Shown here one piece after another: positions 26,798 through 39,506 of a DNA stretch of 64,000 nucleotides (its first letter is position 1; each line of letters starts with the position of its first letter). The position numbers and the translations under genes are program-made. This DNA is from Asticcacaulis sp. (GTDB lineage: Bacteria; Pseudomonadota; Alphaproteobacteria; Caulobacterales; Caulobacteraceae), in assembly GCA_024707255.1 (NCBI GenBank), contig JANQAC010000001.1:62001-126000 (forward strand), in the 5' to 3' direction. Under the pieces are notes generated by a model, which was not told where the DNA came from, did no database searches, and worked only from the letters and a program-made list of their open reading frames with translations.

Positions 26798-29089
26798 TTA
26801 AACAAAGGAAGGGGGTCTGGCGGCCAGGGCCGTGCCGAAGGCTTTATTGGGCTTTGAGCTCATTTCGAAGGTCAACCGTCCTCCGCGGATCAGCTCGGCA
26901 TGGCTGATCCAGCTCTTGTGCCAAGGTTTGCCATTCCAGCGCACGCCCTGGACATAGATATTCTCGGTGCTGTTGTTTGGCGCGTCAATGATCAGGCGGC
27001 GGCCATCACCGAGAGCGACTTCAGCGCGCTTCACAAGCGGTGAGCCGAAGACATAGGCGGCGCTGACCGGATCAACTGCATACAGCCCCAGCGCGCTCAT
27101 CAGATACCAGGCGCTCATGGCGCCGCAATCTTCATTGCCTTCCAGTCCATCCGGCTGGTCGCGGTACATCGACGTCATCAACTCGCGCACGCGCGCCTGT
27201 GTTTTCCACGGCGCGCCGGTATAGGCATAGAGATAGGCGACGTGGTGGCTCGGCTCATTGCCATGGGCATATTGCCCCACCAGACCAGTAATATCGGCCA
27301 GGCTTTCCTGGGCCGGGTCCGGCGGCGTACTGAAAAGGGCGTCGAGCTTCGTCTCAAAGGCTTTTTCCCCGCCAAACAGGGCGGCATAGCTATAGATATC
27401 GTGCTGGTTCAGAAAGGTGGCCTGCCAGCCATTTGTCTCGGTATAATCACGCCATTTCGTCTGGTCGTGACCGAGCGACTGCGGATTATAGGGCGTGACC
27501 CACTGGCCATCGGCCTGTCGGCCACGCACGAAACCGATATAGGTATCGAAGACATTGCGATAATTCTGTGAGCGGCTTTTCAGGGTTTTTGCCGCCGCAT
27601 TTTCACCAATGACCAGGGCCAGTTTCGAGACGCACCAGTCGTCATAGGCGAATTCCAGCGTGCGCGAGACGGCCTCGTCGACCGTGTCCGCCGGAATATA
27701 GCCCATCTGGCGGTACAGCCCCAGGCCGTGGACATCATCGACAAAGGCGCGCTTAGCCAGCACCTCATAGCCGGCGCGGTAATCGATCCCTTTGATACCC
27801 TTGACCGCCGCCTCGGCAATGACGGCGGAGGCATGATAGCCGATCATGGTGTCGGTCTCGCGCCCTTGCAGCGGCCAGATCGGGACGCCGTCCGGGCTTT
27901 GCTGGCCCATGCGGATCAACGAGCCGATCATGCCGGGCATGCGTTCGCCCTGGCTCAGCGTAAAGAACGGATGGACCGAACGGTAGGTATCCCACAGGCT
28001 GTAGGTCGAATAGCTGGCCTCGCCGGGTGCCAGCGTATGAATTGCGTTATCCATGCCGCGATAACGGCCATCGACATCCTGGAAGATCGTCGGCGCCATC
28101 AGGGTATGGTAGTGCGCCGTGTAGAAGATGCGCTTGTCCGCTTCACTGGTCATATCGACACGGACACGGCCGAGCTCCGCTTCCCAGGCGGTGCGGGCAG
28201 AGGCGCGAATGCGTTCGAAATCGAAATCCGGCAGTTCGGCGTCGAGATTTTTCAGGGCGCCGTCGATATCGACCGAAGAAATCCCGACCTTGACCAGCAG
28301 CGGCGCCTCGCCGGCATCGGGAAAATGCAGGACGGCCTTGAGGTTTTTGTCGGTGAGTTCGCTGCCCGCTGCGGGCTGGTCGTCGCTGAAAAGATCAGCC
28401 TTTGCGAACGGCCGCGACAGCTTGAGTGCGAAGAATAGCCATCGCCCTTTCGCCCACTGGAAGACCTGACGGCCGCCGACCACCGTGTCATTTCCGACCA
28501 GCTTCAGCGACACATTGTCGAGCACCAGATCCTTGTCACCCCACCATTTGATCGCGCCATGTGCCAGGTCGATCAGGATATGACCGCCCTCGCCTTTCGG
28601 GAAGGTATAGCGGTGAAGCCCCGCGCGCGTTGTCGCCGTCAGTTCGGCTTTCACGCGGCTGTCGGTCAGGTTGACGCTGTAATAGCCGGGCGTGGCAATC
28701 TCAGTCGCCCGGTCATAGCGCGAGCGGTAGCCTGCATCGGGATTATCGAGCGGCCCCGGCTGGAGTTTGACCTCGCCGGTGGCGGGCACCAGCAGGATAT
28801 CGAGCATGTCCGGACAGCCGGTGCCGCTTAAGTGGGTGTGTGAAAAGCCCATGATCGAACTGTCGGCCTGATGATAGCCGGAGCACGAATCCCAGCCCAG
28901 ATTGCTGGTATCCGGCGAGAGTTGCACCATACCGAATGGCACGGTCGCACCCGGAAAGGTGTGCCCGTGGCCGCCCGTGCCGATAAACGGATCAACATGG
29001 TCGCACAGCGAGTCCGTGGCCGCGAAACCGGTTTGCGGCAGCAGGCCAAGCGCGGTCGAACCGGCGATCAACTGACGACGCGAGATCAT
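26798..29089 (-). CDS. GH92 exo-alpha-mannosidase
   Basis: 763 aa, signal [23 protein letters not shown] of Tat appearance. The N-terminal domain opens with [31 protein letters not shown] and [14 protein letters not shown]; the catalytic Glu is at about 653 in [18 protein letters not shown], where typical members read GNEDCGQMSAW. GH92 enzymes are calcium-dependent, inverting alpha-mannosidases acting on N-glycan mannose. In Xanthomonas campestris the GH92 enzyme NixK removes alpha-1,3-mannose first, opening the glycan to GH3 and GH125. Overlaps the GH125 gene by ATGA. Confidence 0.95.
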   Translation of the reverse strand: MISRRQLIAGSTALGLLPQTGFAATDSLCDHVDPFIGTGGHGHTFPGATVPFGMVQLSPDTSNLGWDSCSGYHQADSSIMGFSHTHLSGTGCPDMLDILLVPATGEVKLQPGPLDNPDAGYRSRYDRATEIATPGYYSVNLTDSRVKAELTATTRAGLHRYTFPKGEGGHILIDLAHGAIKWWGDKDLVLDNVSLKLVGNDTVVGGRQVFQWAKGRWLFFALKLSRPFAKADLFSDDQPAAGSELTDKNLKAVLHFPDAGEAPLLVKVGISSVDIDGALKNLDAELPDFDFERIRASARTAWEAELGRVRVDMTSEADKRIFYTAHYHTLMAPTIFQDVDGRYRGMDNAIHTLAPGEASYSTYSLWDTYRSVHPFFTLSQGERMPGMIGSLIRMGQQSPDGVPIWPLQGRETDTMIGYHASAVIAEAAVKGIKGIDYRAGYEVLAKRAFVDDVHGLGLYRQMGYIPADTVDEAVSRTLEFAYDDWCVSKLALVIGENAAAKTLKSRSQNYRNVFDTYIGFVRGRQADGQWVTPYNPQSLGHDQTKWRDYTETNGWQATFLNQHDIYSYAALFGGEKAFETKLDALFSTPPDPAQESLADITGLVGQYAHGNEPSHHVAYLYAYTGAPWKTQARVRELMTSMYRDQPDGLEGNEDCGAMSAWYLMSALGLYAVDPVSAAYVFGSPLVKRAEVALGDGRRLIIDAPNNSTENIYVQGVRWNGKPWHKSWISHAELIRGGRLTFEMSSKPNKAFGTALAARPPSFV

Positions 29090-30522
29090 GTCAGAAGCTC
29101 CGGCTTTTCAGCCATCAGTGTCAGGATCAGTTCGCCGAACAGGCTGTTGGCCCAGGCAAACCACGAGCGCGTGTAGATCGCCGCGTCATCCTTGCCGACC
29201 GACTCGTTCATGAAACCGCGCGGTGCGGCTGCGACCTTCAGTTCGCCCAGACAGGCGCGGATTTCGGCATCGTCTATGCTGGTCAGGGCCTGGATCATCA
29301 GGGAGATCGGCCAGACCGTGTTCAGGCCCGAATGCGGGGAACCTACGCCGCGCAGCACCCTGCCCTCGTAATAGTAGGGATTGCGGGCGCTCAAGACCGC
29401 CGCGCGGGTGCGCAAATAAAGCGGATCGTCCTTGGCGCAGAAGCCGAGGAAGGGCAGGCTCAGGAGACTCGGCACATTGGCGTCATCCATAAAAAGCGCA
29501 TTGCCAAAGCCATCGACCTCATAGGCCCAGATATCCTGACCGGCCGCGTCCTTCATCTTGCCATACTGGTGCATGGCGGTCTCGACCTCGGTGGCAAATG
29601 CCAGGCATTCGGTCTTGAAATCCCCGCCCAGCCCTGTTTTTTCCGCCATATCAGCCAGTTGCCGCAGACTAACGACCGCGAAGGCATTACCGGGAATAAA
29701 ATACGGATAGATGCAGGCGTCATCAGACGGACGGAAACCGGAATGGATCATGCCGGTGACTTTTGTCGGCCAGCCATAGCCATGCGCCAAGGTCTCGGTC
29801 GGCTCGGAGGCCGTGCGGTTGAATTTGTACGGTCCGTCGTTCTCTTTCCGCTGCTGGTCGCGGAAGGTCTTGACGATGGTGCGCATGGCGGCGCGCCAGG
29901 TGTCATCGAATGGCGTCAGGTCACTGGTCGCCGCCAGATAACCGTGCGCCAGCCGGATCGGATAGCACAGACTGTCGATCTCCCATTTGCGTTCGGCCAC
30001 GCCGGGTTTCATATCGGTGTCGTCGGTCTGTGACCAAGACAGGTCGGTCATCGCCTTGGGATCGCGCATATAGGCGTTGGCGTAGGGGTCGATCAGGATG
30101 CAGCGCGCCTGCCGCCGGATCAGCCCCTGGAACAGGGTCTTCAATGCCGGGTCGGTCTTCGCCAGCGGCAGGTAGGGCGAAACCTGGGCCGAGGAATCGC
30201 GCAGCCACAGGGCCTTGATATCGCCGGTAATGACAAAAGTATCAGGCTGGCCGTCCACCATTCCCATCTCGACTGTGGTATCGAGTGTATTGGGATAGCC
30301 GTTGGTAAACAAACGCGCCAGTTCCGGGTCTTTCAATGCCCTGGTGGTCCTTTTGATCACCGCCTCAACCGCCGGACTGGTGAATTTTCGCTGTCCCACC
30401 GGCAGGCGTGTGCCCGACGCGACCTCCGGTGACATGACGGGAATATCCGCAAACGCGCGCGACGCTGCAAGCGCACCAAGGGCCGTCATCCCCATAAGCA
30501 GGTGTCGCCGGTCCATGCTCAT
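29086..30522 (-). CDS. GH125 exo-alpha-1,6-mannosidase
   Basis: 478 aa. Signal with [23 protein letters not shown] features (Tat-like). GH125 markers are [25 protein letters not shown], read in two steps, [29 protein letters not shown] and [15 protein letters not shown]. The family (founded on Streptococcus and Clostridium enzymes) hydrolyses alpha-1,6-mannose with inversion. Four-base ATGA overlaps with both neighbours (GH35 upstream, GH92 downstream) imply translational coupling of the three hydrolases. Confidence 0.93.
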   Translation of the reverse strand: MSMDRRHLLMGMTALGALAASRAFADIPVMSPEVASGTRLPVGQRKFTSPAVEAVIKRTTRALKDPELARLFTNGYPNTLDTTVEMGMVDGQPDTFVITGDIKALWLRDSSAQVSPYLPLAKTDPALKTLFQGLIRRQARCILIDPYANAYMRDPKAMTDLSWSQTDDTDMKPGVAERKWEIDSLCYPIRLAHGYLAATSDLTPFDDTWRAAMRTIVKTFRDQQRKENDGPYKFNRTASEPTETLAHGYGWPTKVTGMIHSGFRPSDDACIYPYFIPGNAFAVVSLRQLADMAEKTGLGGDFKTECLAFATEVETAMHQYGKMKDAAGQDIWAYEVDGFGNALFMDDANVPSLLSLPFLGFCAKDDPLYLRTRAAVLSARNPYYYEGRVLRGVGSPHSGLNTVWPISLMIQALTSIDDAEIRACLGELKVAAAPRGFMNESVGKDDAAIYTRSWFAWANSLFGELILTLMAEKPELLT

Positions 30523-32372
30523 GCCTCCACCAGTCCGGGACGATCCCAGATCTGGTTCTTGCCGCCGGCCAGGGTCCGCTCGGCGCCGTCATGCAGGTCA
30601 AGCACGACTACCTCATTCGTGCCCACCTTGAGCCAGGGCGCCGGCACGAACAGGGCATGCTGCGACCCGACCGACCAGTGACGGCCGAGATTATGGCCAT
30701 TGATCCAGACATAGCCCTTTCCCCAGCCGCGCATGTCGAGGAAGGTGTAGCCGGTCTCAGTCGTCTCGAACGTGCCGCGATAAAAGGCCGGACCATCTAT
30801 GTGAGCCGTGTCGAATTTGAGCCCGCTCAGGTCTTCCAGTGGCAGACTGTAATGATCCCAGCCCGTCAGCGTCTTGTCGCCGAGCTTTGCCTCACCGATC
30901 AGGCCCTTCTGGTCCTTACCGATCTGGTCGCCATAGTTGATGCGTCCCATTGTATCGACCAGCACATCAATGGCTGCGCCCTTTTTAGCCGTGATCACCA
31001 GCGCCGCTTCATGATTGCGGCGGTCCAGCGTGCCGACCGGGACACCATCCACCGAAACCTGCGCATAGTCGCGCACTTCGCCGAAGCTGAGGGTGCCCGA
31101 AAGCGCGGTCGTGGCCGTGTGGCGATAGAGGATCATGCCATGCGGCTGACCCATTTGTTCGAGCATCCTGGGCGACGGCGCCGTGACCGGCTTGCCCAGA
31201 AGCTGTCTCAGGGACGCTGATTCCGTCAGACGGAAACGCTTGATCTCAAGTGCCTCTTCCGGCGCCGGCAGGGCGGCGAAACGCTCGGCTGGCAGGTACT
31301 TTTGGAACAAGGTTTTGGCCGCCTCGAATTTCGGCGTCGGCCGCCCGGCCTCATCGAGCATGGCGTCATAGTCATAGCTCGAAATATCCGGCTGGTAGGT
31401 CTTGGTTTTCCGGTCGTAATTGGCGCCGGCGTCGAAGCCGAACGAGGTGCCGCCATGCACCATGTAGAAACTGATCGATATCTTCTGGTCGAGCATCCAT
31501 TTCAGGCTGTCGATCAGCGGCGGGATCGGCATGGAAGCGTGCATCTCACCGAAATGATCAAACCAGCCGCCCCACAGTTCCGTACACATGCGCGGGCCGG
31601 ATTTTTTAAACTGGCCGTAGCGGGCGAATTCTTTTTCCGCCTTGTCATAAGTGCCGAAATTGATGCCGTTGAACAGCTCCGGCAAGGCGCCGTTCTCGAT
31701 TACCGCCGCGCCATCGACCGTGTAGAGCGCACCGTTGAAACCGGCGGTGCGGATCTGGTCCTTCACCGCGCGCATATAGCTGAGGTCATTGCCATAGGAG
31801 CCGTATTCGTTCTCCACCTGGGTCATCAGGATCGGCCCGCCCTTGTCGATTTCGAGATGGGCGACCTCCTGGCCCAGGCGCTTCAGCCAGTCACCGGCAG
31901 GTCCCATATAGCGCGGATCGAGCGAGCGCGGCCTGATCGCCGGGTCATTGAGGAACCAGGCCGGATAGCCGCCATTGTCCCATTCGCCGCATACATAAGG
32001 GCCTGGCCGCAGCAGCACCCACAGTCCTTCTTCCTGGGCCATTTTTATCCAGGCCGTGATATCGAGGTTGCCGGTGAAATCATACTGTCCCGGCCGCTTT
32101 TCATGCGCGTTCCAAAACATATAGGTGCACAGCGTATTCAGCCCCAGCGACTTCAGCTTCTTCAGGCGGTCACGCCACAGTTCGCGCGGAATACGCGGAT
32201 AGTGCATCTCACCAGCCATGATATGAAACGGCTGGCCATCGAGCAGGAAATCGTCCCCCTTGATGGTGAAGCGCGCATCGGCAGCCATTGCCGCGCCGGC
32301 GGGCACAAGACCGCTGGTGGCGATACCGGCGGCGGTCAGGGCAGTGAGGAAATCTCTGCGTGTCGTCATCAT
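30519..32372 (-). CDS. GH35 beta-galactosidase
   Basis: About 617 aa, Tat-like signal [49 protein letters not shown] and [18 protein letters not shown] (read separately) are classic GH35. Acid/base Glu lies in [11 protein letters not shown] near residue 190 and the nucleophile Glu in [14 protein letters not shown] near 266 (numbered from the GTG at 32378). C-terminal beta domains end in [17 protein letters not shown]. In plant N-glycans the substrate would be the beta-1,3-galactose of Lewis-a antennae. ATG 32372, or 32369, is preferred over an upstream GTG at 32378. Confidence 0.93.
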   Translation of the reverse strand: MMTTRRDFLTALTAAGIATSGLVPAGAAMAADARFTIKGDDFLLDGQPFHIMAGEMHYPRIPRELWRDRLKKLKSLGLNTLCTYMFWNAHEKRPGQYDFTGNLDITAWIKMAQEEGLWVLLRPGPYVCGEWDNGGYPAWFLNDPAIRPRSLDPRYMGPAGDWLKRLGQEVAHLEIDKGGPILMTQVENEYGSYGNDLSYMRAVKDQIRTAGFNGALYTVDGAAVIENGALPELFNGINFGTYDKAEKEFARYGQFKKSGPRMCTELWGGWFDHFGEMHASMPIPPLIDSLKWMLDQKISISFYMVHGGTSFGFDAGANYDRKTKTYQPDISSYDYDAMLDEAGRPTPKFEAAKTLFQKYLPAERFAALPAPEEALEIKRFRLTESASLRQLLGKPVTAPSPRMLEQMGQPHGMILYRHTATTALSGTLSFGEVRDYAQVSVDGVPVGTLDRRNHEAALVITAKKGAAIDVLVDTMGRINYGDQIGKDQKGLIGEAKLGDKTLTGWDHYSLPLEDLSGLKFDTAHIDGPAFYRGTFETTETGYTFLDMRGWGKGYVWINGHNLGRHWSVGSQHALFVPAPWLKVGTNEVVVLDLHDGAERTLAGGKNQIWDRPGLVEA

Positions 32373-32379
32373 ATTCACT

Positions 32380-34961
32380 CTATTTCGGCAGTTGATAGGA
32401 CCCGGTGAGGGTCAGATTGTGGCTCACTCCGGCGGTCGACGGCTGGCCGCCGCCAACGAACAGGGCGTAGTCACCGGCGATCTGTGTGCGATTGCCGGCG
32501 CGATCGACCGTGCTCAGATCACGCGGCGTCAGATCGAAGGACACCTCCGCGCTTTCGCCCGGCTTTAGATGAATCCGCTTGAAGCCAACGAGGCTGTATT
32601 TCAGACCTTGCGCATTGGCCGGCGGCGTCAGGTAAAGTTGCGCCACTTCATCGCCTTCAACCGCGCCGGTATTGGTGACTTTCGCTTTGACCGTCATGCC
32701 CTTGCCGGCCTCAAGGGTCGGGCTCGACAGGCGGATATCGCTGTAGCCGAAGGTGGTGTAGCTCAGACCGTAGCCGAAGCCATAGAGGTCTTCTCCCTTA
32801 AAATATCGGTAGGTGCGCCCGTCCATACGATAGTCGATAAAGGGCGGCAAATCCTGCACGGACTTATAGAAGGTGACCGGCAGGCGGCCCGAAGGATTGT
32901 TCTGGCCCAGCAGGGTTTCGGCGATGGCCGTCCCGCCGGATTCGCCTGGATACCAGCCTTGTAGCAGGGCATTGGCATTGACCTTCGCCCAGTTGAGCGC
33001 CACGGCTCCGCCGGAGAGATTGACGATGATCAGCGGTTTGCCGGTGGCTTTCATCGCCTTGAGCAAGGCTTCCTGTCGGGCTGGCAGGGCCAAATCGGTG
33101 CGGTCGCCACGATCAAAGCCATCGACCAGGATTTGCAATTCCTCGCCTTCGATATCCGGTGACAGGCCGACAAAAGCGACGATAGCATCAACATCTTTTG
33201 CGGCCTTCACCGCCTCGGCCACCTGTGCCTCCGCCGGGGCCTGCCATTGCAGACGCACACCCCAGTCCTGACCGACATGGCGGAATTCCAGCCGGATCGG
33301 ATGCGGCCTGACGTCATCGAAATGCAGGCTGGCTTCCAGAGACTTGCCGTCGCCGGTATCGGTGATCACCGGCTTGCCATCGACGTAGAGGGTGACGGTG
33401 TCGTGCTGATTATTACATTCCCAGCAGCGCTCGGTATAGATTTTGAGCTGGTAATCACCGGCAGCGAGGGGAGACAGATACCCCGTCCAGCGCACACTGT
33501 AAGCCTTATTTTCCAAGCTTTTCACCGGCACCGTATTGTAAAGATCGAGATTGACCGTCCTGTCGATACGGGTCAGCACCGGCTGACCGGCAAAATCGGA
33601 ATTGTCGAAATATTCGCCGGTAAGGCCCGCTGTCTTTCCGGTCGAAAGCGCGGTTTCCGGAATGGGAATGGCCACGCCCTCGGCGATGTTGCTGCCTTGC
33701 GCGTAAGCGACACGATCCGCCGTCAGAGCGGTGCGCAGGCCTGTCAGCGGCGTCACCGGATCAATGGCTGTACCATGATAATTGGCCTGCAGGATTTCCA
33801 GTGTATCGGCATTGGGCCCCACGACGGCGATCCGGGCGGTCGGCTTTAGCGGCAGGACGCCATCATTCTTTAGCAGGACGATCGATTCGCGTGCTGCCTT
33901 AAGCGCCAGGGCGGCGGCTTCGGGGGTATGGAGCGCGGACGGTGAAATCGTGCTGTAGGGGCTGGGCGCGCCATCGAGGCCTAGCTTCGTGCGGGCATCC
34001 CACAGGCGGGTCACGGCGGTGTCGATGTCGGTGGACGTGACCAGTTTCTTGTCAACCGCCGTTTTCAGGTGGCTGAAATAGGTGCCGCAATTCAGATCGG
34101 TGCCGGCCCTCAGCGCTTCGGCGGCGTTTTCTTCCGGCGTCGGGCGATAGAAGTGGAAGGCGTACATATCCTCGACCGCGTCGCAGTCGGTGACGACATA
34201 GCCCTTGAAATCCCAGTCTTGGCGCAGGCGGCCATCGAGCAAATCCGCAGAGGCGCAAGCCGGCACGCCGTGCAAGGCATTATAGGCGCACATCACCGAG
34301 CCCGGCTTGGCGACCGTCACCACCTGGCGGAAAGCCGGCAAATAGGTGGCTTCCCGGTCATAGGGCGAGGCATCGACATCGAAACCGTGACGGCCGGCTT
34401 CTGGTCCGGAATGGACGGCGAAGTGCTTGACCGAGGCGATGGTCTTAGGGTGCGCCGGATCGGGCCCTTGCAAACCCTCCACAAAAGCGGTCGCCAGATG
34501 GCCGGTCAGGTAGGGGTCCTCGCCATAGGTTTCCTGGCCCCGGCCCCAGCGCGGATCGCGGAAGATATTGATATTGGGCGACCAGATGGTCAGGCCCTGA
34601 TAGCGGCCGTGATCCTTGTCTGCGCCCACGCCATTGAACTTGGCGCGCGCTTCGGTGGAGACCGTATCACCGATGCTGTGCAGTAGGTCCGAATCGAGGT
34701 CGCCGCCAGACCGATGGCCTGCGGGAAGACGGTCGCGTCGCCGATACGGGCGATCCCGTGCAGCCCTTCGTTCCACCAGTTATAGGCGGTGACGCCGAGG
34801 CGCGGGATGGCGGGCGCTGCCGCCTGAAGCTGGCCGACCTTCTCATCAAGTGTCATCTGGCGAACGACCGGCGGCGGACTGGGGGCCGCCGCCGGTTTCG
34901 CCGCAACCACCGCGGGGATACTCGCGGCGGTCAACAGGAGGGATATCGAGAGTATACGCAT
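32380..34961 (-). CDS. GH3 glycosidase with PA14 domain, frameshifted near 34696
   Basis: 860 aa if one base is restored. Sec signal MRILSISLLLTAASIPAVVAA, then MTLDEKVGQLQAAAPAIPRL and YNWWNEGLHGIAR; in the other frame DSDLLHSIGDTVSTEARAKF, WGRGQETYGEDPYLTG and GYVVTDCDAVEDM with the nucleophile Asp. An internal PA14 domain (TGEYFDNSDFAG onwards) and a C-terminal FN3 domain follow. The break falls where AIGLAAT should meet (F/W)DSDLL: ACCTCGATTC lacks one base. Same domain layout as xylosidase-type GH3 enzymes; the Xanthomonas NixI (GH3) removes beta-1,2-xylose from plant N-glycan cores, and I infer the same role here. Confidence 0.88.
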
Positions 34962-37595
34962 CAGTTGAACACCGTCGCCGAACCAAAATACGACCGCACC
35001 TTGAGCGCTTTTTTGAGTTTCGCAAGCGGCGCATCGGTCGTGACATGGACGGTCACCGCCTCGCCGCCGGTCATGTCGAAACTGTTGTCCGACAGGTCGG
35101 CCTTAAGGTCGCCGACGTCGATCCACACCCCGCGTGCGGCGGATTTGGCGCTGACAGTCACATCATAGCCGCCGGCCGCCGGTTTGATCACCGTCACCAG
35201 TTTCGGATCTGTCCAGGCCAATGTCTTCGTGGCGCCGGCATAACCGAAGACTTTCGCCACAACCTTATCGCCATCCAGCAGTTCCAGCACGGCCTGCGTC
35301 GTCCTGGCGTCGCCGCCGGCCAGCAGGTCGGCGTCTGTGAACGTGCCGATCAGCGGACTGGACAGCGGAGCGATTGTAATTGAGCCGGTCTTCTCACCGA
35401 GCACCTTGCCGGTCAGATCAAGTGTGCGCAGACGCCAGTTCAGTGTCTTTTCGGTCGTCAGGTCAGAGAGGATATGCGCTTCGCTCACCCCATCCTTACG
35501 CAGCAGGCTGACCGACAGCGGTGCATAGAAACGCTTCGCCCGGAATTGCAGCGCCTTCCAGCGGCCGAAATAGTCGATACTGGCCCAGGAGGCGCCCGGC
35601 CAGACATCGTTGAGCTGCCAGTACATCGACCCCATGGTTTGCGGACGGGCAGCGCGCAGATGGGTGGCTGCCAGTTCGATGCCATCGGCCTGCATCAACT
35701 GGCTGAGATAAACAAAATCTGCGAAGGTTTTCGGCTCGCCGTAGTTGTTATGGATATAGAGCAGCAGGCGTTTATTGCCATTACCCTTGTCGTACTTCTG
35801 GTGGCCGCGCATGACCGGACTTTCCGGCGCCATGTCCTTTTCCGAGGCAAAGGCCCGTATCGTCGCCATGTCCGGGAAGGATTGCAGGCCGTATTCGCTC
35901 ATGAAACGCGGCGTGACATTGAGATATTCCTCGACCGGCTTGCCGCCCCAGACCTTCCAGTAGTGGCGGTCGCCATCATTATCCTGGTCAGCCGCGCCGT
36001 CATAGTCGGTGGAGGGCGATGACGCCCAGTAAGGCGTGCCCGGCGCGTTCTGATCAACCGCGCCCCGCAGCACCTGATCGAACATCCGCACCATGCCGAT
36101 AACGATCCTGTCGCGTTCTTCCGGTGAAACCCCCGTTTTCAGCGCATCGGTGCCGGCGCCCCAGTTTTCCCAGTCGGTCTGGACCTCGTTATTGCCGGCC
36201 CACAGCACGATCGACGGATGATTGCGCAGGCGCTTCACCTGCTCCACCGCCTCGATGCGCGTGCTTTCGCGGAAATCGCGGTCATAGGGAATGATGGCGC
36301 CGCCGAACATGAAGTCCTGCCAGATCATCAGGCCCAGTTCGTCGGCCTTGTCATAGACGTGGTCATCCTGATAGGTGCCGCCGCCCCAAATGCGCAGGAT
36401 GTTCATATTGGCGTCGACCGCCGATTGCAGCATCCGGTCCTGTTCGGCCGCCGTCACGCGCGTCGGGAACATATCGAACGGGATCAGGTTGGCGCCTTTG
36501 GCGAAGATCGGCACGCCATTAACGACGATCTCGAAACTCTTGCCCCACTGGTCCTTTTCGCGGCGGATTTCCGTGGTGCGCAGGCCGATCTTGCGCGTCC
36601 ATTCGCCGATAACATCGCCGTCCTGCGTGACGGTCGCCTTGACGATATAGAGATTGGGCTTGCCATAGCCCGCCGGCCACCAACGCTGCGGGTTCCTGAT
36701 CTGCACCGGCAGGCTAACCGGGTTGCTGCCGGCGAACAGACTGACATCCTGCGTTACCGTCTGGGTCGTGCCATCGGGCGCGGTGATATCGACGCGCACC
36801 TGAGCAGGCGTTACCTTGCTCGACTGGATATCGACCACCGCATTGACCGCCGCCACCTGATCATCAAGATGAACCTGAGCCACATGGAAGTCATCCACGC
36901 GGGCCTCATCCCACGCCTCGATCTTCACCGGCTTCCAGATACCGAGCGTCACCACGCGCGGGCCCCAGTCCCAGCCGTACTGATAGCCGGCCTTGCGCAC
37001 ATAGGTGGAGGAATTGCGGCCCAGCGGCTCATCGCCCCACAGCGAGTCATAGGCGCCCGGCATGACATAGGGCATGTCGGCGACCAGTGGCTTCATCTTC
37101 TTGAGCGGCGATTTCAGATCGACCTCGACGACATTGACCCCGGACTTCAGCAGGCTCTTCACATTGACACGCCAGGTGCGGAACATATTGTCGGAATTCA
37201 GGATCGCCGTGCCATTGACGCGCACCTCAGCAAATGTATCGAGCCCCTCGAACACCATCTCGACATGGTCGCGCTTAAGCGTCTCAGGCGAGACGGTCAC
37301 TTCGGAGCGGTATTGCCAGTCCGACAGCCCCACCCATTGCACCTTGCCTTCGTTATCCGCCAGGTATGGATCGGGGAGCTTTTTCAGCGCCATCAGATCG
37401 GTCTGAGCCGTACCGGGGACCGTTGCTTTCAACCAGCCAGCCGCTTCCGGATGGATGCTCGCGTCTTCCGGCGACAGTCGGAAAGTCCAGTTCTGGTCCA
37501 GCACCTGCACGCTGGGGGCGGCTGCAAAGGCGCCCCCCGGCTAGACAATACAATGCCGTGGTAACGGCCAGGCCGCGGAGGGTCGTTGTCAGCAT
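34961..37595 (-). CDS. GH2 beta-mannosidase, frameshifted at 37534-37539
   Basis: 877 aa when repaired. The signal peptide MLTTTLRGLAVTTALYCLAG starts at 37595; a run of six C on the + strand (five expected) shifts the frame, and repair gives GGAFAAAPSVQVLDQNWTF. Mannosidase-type GH2 signs: VPGTAQTDL, RKAGYQYGWDWGPRVV, IRREKDQWGKSFEIVVNG, acid/base Glu in LWAGNNEVQTDW and nucleophile Glu in RFMSEYGLQSFPD. It would release the single beta-1,4-mannose of the N-glycan core. Its stop overlaps the GH3 ATG (TGATG). Predicted periplasmic. Confidence 0.9.
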
Positions 37596-37653
37596 GGTTT
37601 CACTCCGGTCTTATTATTTGGATTTGACGCCCGCCGGCGTTCGGAAAGCGGCG

Positions 37654-39270
37654 TCAGGTTTCGATGCGCCACACATAGGCCAGTTGCTCCGGCGCGCCGG
37701 CCGGCAGGCTTAAGCTCAGGCCGTGGGCATCCTGGCGGAAGGTCACCGACGCATCGCTGCCCAGCAACATCACCTTTTTCACCGGATAATCGCTGCGCAC
37801 CGAGGTGATGGTCACCTCCCCTTCCGGCCGCGCCATCTCAATGGCGTGCAGCACGCCGTCCTTGACCGTAAAGCGGAAATCCTGAGCGGTGTAAGACTTC
37901 GCCTTGCTTTCAGCGAATGTGCCGGAGGCCGTTTCGGTTGGGCCTTCGCCAAAGACGATCCACGGGCGCGTACCGTAGATGGCCTCGCCGTTGACCTTCA
38001 GCCACGCCCCCATCTGCATCAGACTGTCGCGCGCCGCTTCAGGGATGCGGCCATCGGCATGAGGCCCGACATTGAGCAGCAGATTGCCGTTTTTTGACAC
38101 GACATCGGCCAGCAGGTGAACCAGTTGCGCCGGCGACTTGTAGGTATCGTTTTCGATATAGCCCCAGGCCTTGTCGCTGATCGAGGTGCAGGTCTGCCAG
38201 ACATCGCTGCGAATACCGGGCGCCTGGCCGCGCTCGATATCGAGCACGCCGGCACCGTCGGCAAATTCACCCAGCTTGTAATTGACGATAGCCGAGCCGC
38301 CCTCTTTGGCCGCCTTGTTGTAGTACCAGGCGAGGAATTTCGGCAGGGTGTTGCGGAAGGCTGGCTGGCCGATCCACCAGTCGAAATAGACCAGATCCGG
38401 ATCGTAAGCAGAGACCAGCTCGGCCTGGCGCGCCAGCCAGTCATCAAGCCAGGCCTGCGACACATGTGTGTAGTCGCCGAACAGGTCCTGGTCGTCCTTG
38501 CCGGCCAGGCGATCCTGCGCCGGTCCGTAAAGCCCGGCATTGGCCGGATCGGAAACATCCGACGGGAACTGGCGGCCGCCATCAAAGAACCAGTCGTGTT
38601 CAGCACGGTGCGACGACAAGGCGAAATGCAGGCCCTTGTCCTTTACAGCTTTTTTGATTTCGCCCAGCAGATCGCGCTTCGGCCCCATCTTGACCGCCGT
38701 ATAGTCCGAAAGATGGCTGTCATACATCGAGAAGCCGTCATGGTGTTCGGCCACAGGCACGACATAGCGCGCCCCGGCATCGGCGAAGAGCTGCGCCCAG
38801 TTGGCCGGATCAAAGGCGGATGCCGTAAATTGCGGGATAAAATCCTTGTAGCCGAACTGCGTGTGCGGCCCATAGGTTTTGATATGGTGTTCGTATTCCG
38901 GGCTGCCCTGGACATACATGTTGCGCGAATACCATTCGCCGACAAAGGCCGGTATGGAATAGAGGCCCCAATGGATGAAGATGCCGAACTTCGCGTCGGC
39001 ATACCATTGCGGCACCTTGTAATTCTGGAGAGACGCCCAGTCCGCGCGGAACGGTCCGTCACTGTCGCCCTTGTCCACGGCGGCCAGCCAGCGTTTGCGC
39101 TCGGGGGCATATTTTTGTGTGGCCTTCAGCCACTGCGCGTCACGCTCATCGGGCGTGGTATTGTCGTTAGTGGCGGCAAAGGCCCGACTGAATAGTCCAA
39201 GCGCGACACCCAGCCCCGCTCCTCCCAGCAACAGACCACGGCGCGACATCGAGGGGTGTTTGGCGGTCAT
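37654..39270 (-). CDS. GH29 alpha-L-fucosidase (second)
   Basis: About 538 aa from ATG 39270 with GGAGAC upstream; ATG 39249 (MSRRGLLLGG) is also possible and starts directly at the twin-arginine signal. GH29 motifs: KFGIFIHWGLYSIPAFVGEW, VPVAEHHDGFSMYDS, LVYFDWWIGQPAF with the nucleophile Asp, and NGNLLLNVGPHADGRIP. Distinct from the GH29 at 17.6 kb (lower similarity, no discoidin-like tail), so the two probably handle different linkages, for example core alpha-1,3 versus antennary alpha-1,4 fucose. The frame extends 53 codons further upstream but that part is not protein-like. Confidence 0.93.
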   Translation of the reverse strand: MTAKHPSMSRRGLLLGGAGLGVALGLFSRAFAATNDNTTPDERDAQWLKATQKYAPERKRWLAAVDKGDSDGPFRADWASLQNYKVPQWYADAKFGIFIHWGLYSIPAFVGEWYSRNMYVQGSPEYEHHIKTYGPHTQFGYKDFIPQFTASAFDPANWAQLFADAGARYVVPVAEHHDGFSMYDSHLSDYTAVKMGPKRDLLGEIKKAVKDKGLHFALSSHRAEHDWFFDGGRQFPSDVSDPANAGLYGPAQDRLAGKDDQDLFGDYTHVSQAWLDDWLARQAELVSAYDPDLVYFDWWIGQPAFRNTLPKFLAWYYNKAAKEGGSAIVNYKLGEFADGAGVLDIERGQAPGIRSDVWQTCTSISDKAWGYIENDTYKSPAQLVHLLADVVSKNGNLLLNVGPHADGRIPEAARDSLMQMGAWLKVNGEAIYGTRPWIVFGEGPTETASGTFAESKAKSYTAQDFRFTVKDGVLHAIEMARPEGEVTITSVRSDYPVKKVMLLGSDASVTFRQDAHGLSLSLPAGAPEQLAYVWRIET

Positions 39271-39312
39271 GGCAGTCTCCGGCAGGCAAATCGGGTCAAT
39301 AAACGCTGCGAC

Positions 39313-39350
39313 GCATTCGAAGCCAGGGACAGTGCCCCGTCTTCGAATGC
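39313..39350. repeat. Inverted repeat in the GH29 leader
   Basis: GCATTCGAAG (39313-39322) and its exact complement (39341-39350) flank an 18-nt loop. It lies 43 bp upstream of the GH29 start on the - strand, within the 279-bp TonB receptor-GH29 spacer, and could fold in the operon mRNA. Confidence 0.4.
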
Positions 39351-39506
39351 AGCGCAATGTTCCGGCCTGGCCGGATGCCTTCTTGATCCGATGACACACA
39401 CAAATCGGAACAGCCGGACAGGAACACATTCGCCGTTCAGGGAGGGAACCGGCGCGGCCTGTCGGGCCGGCAAGGCGGTTCGGGGCGACCGAACCGGAAC
39501 ATGGAA

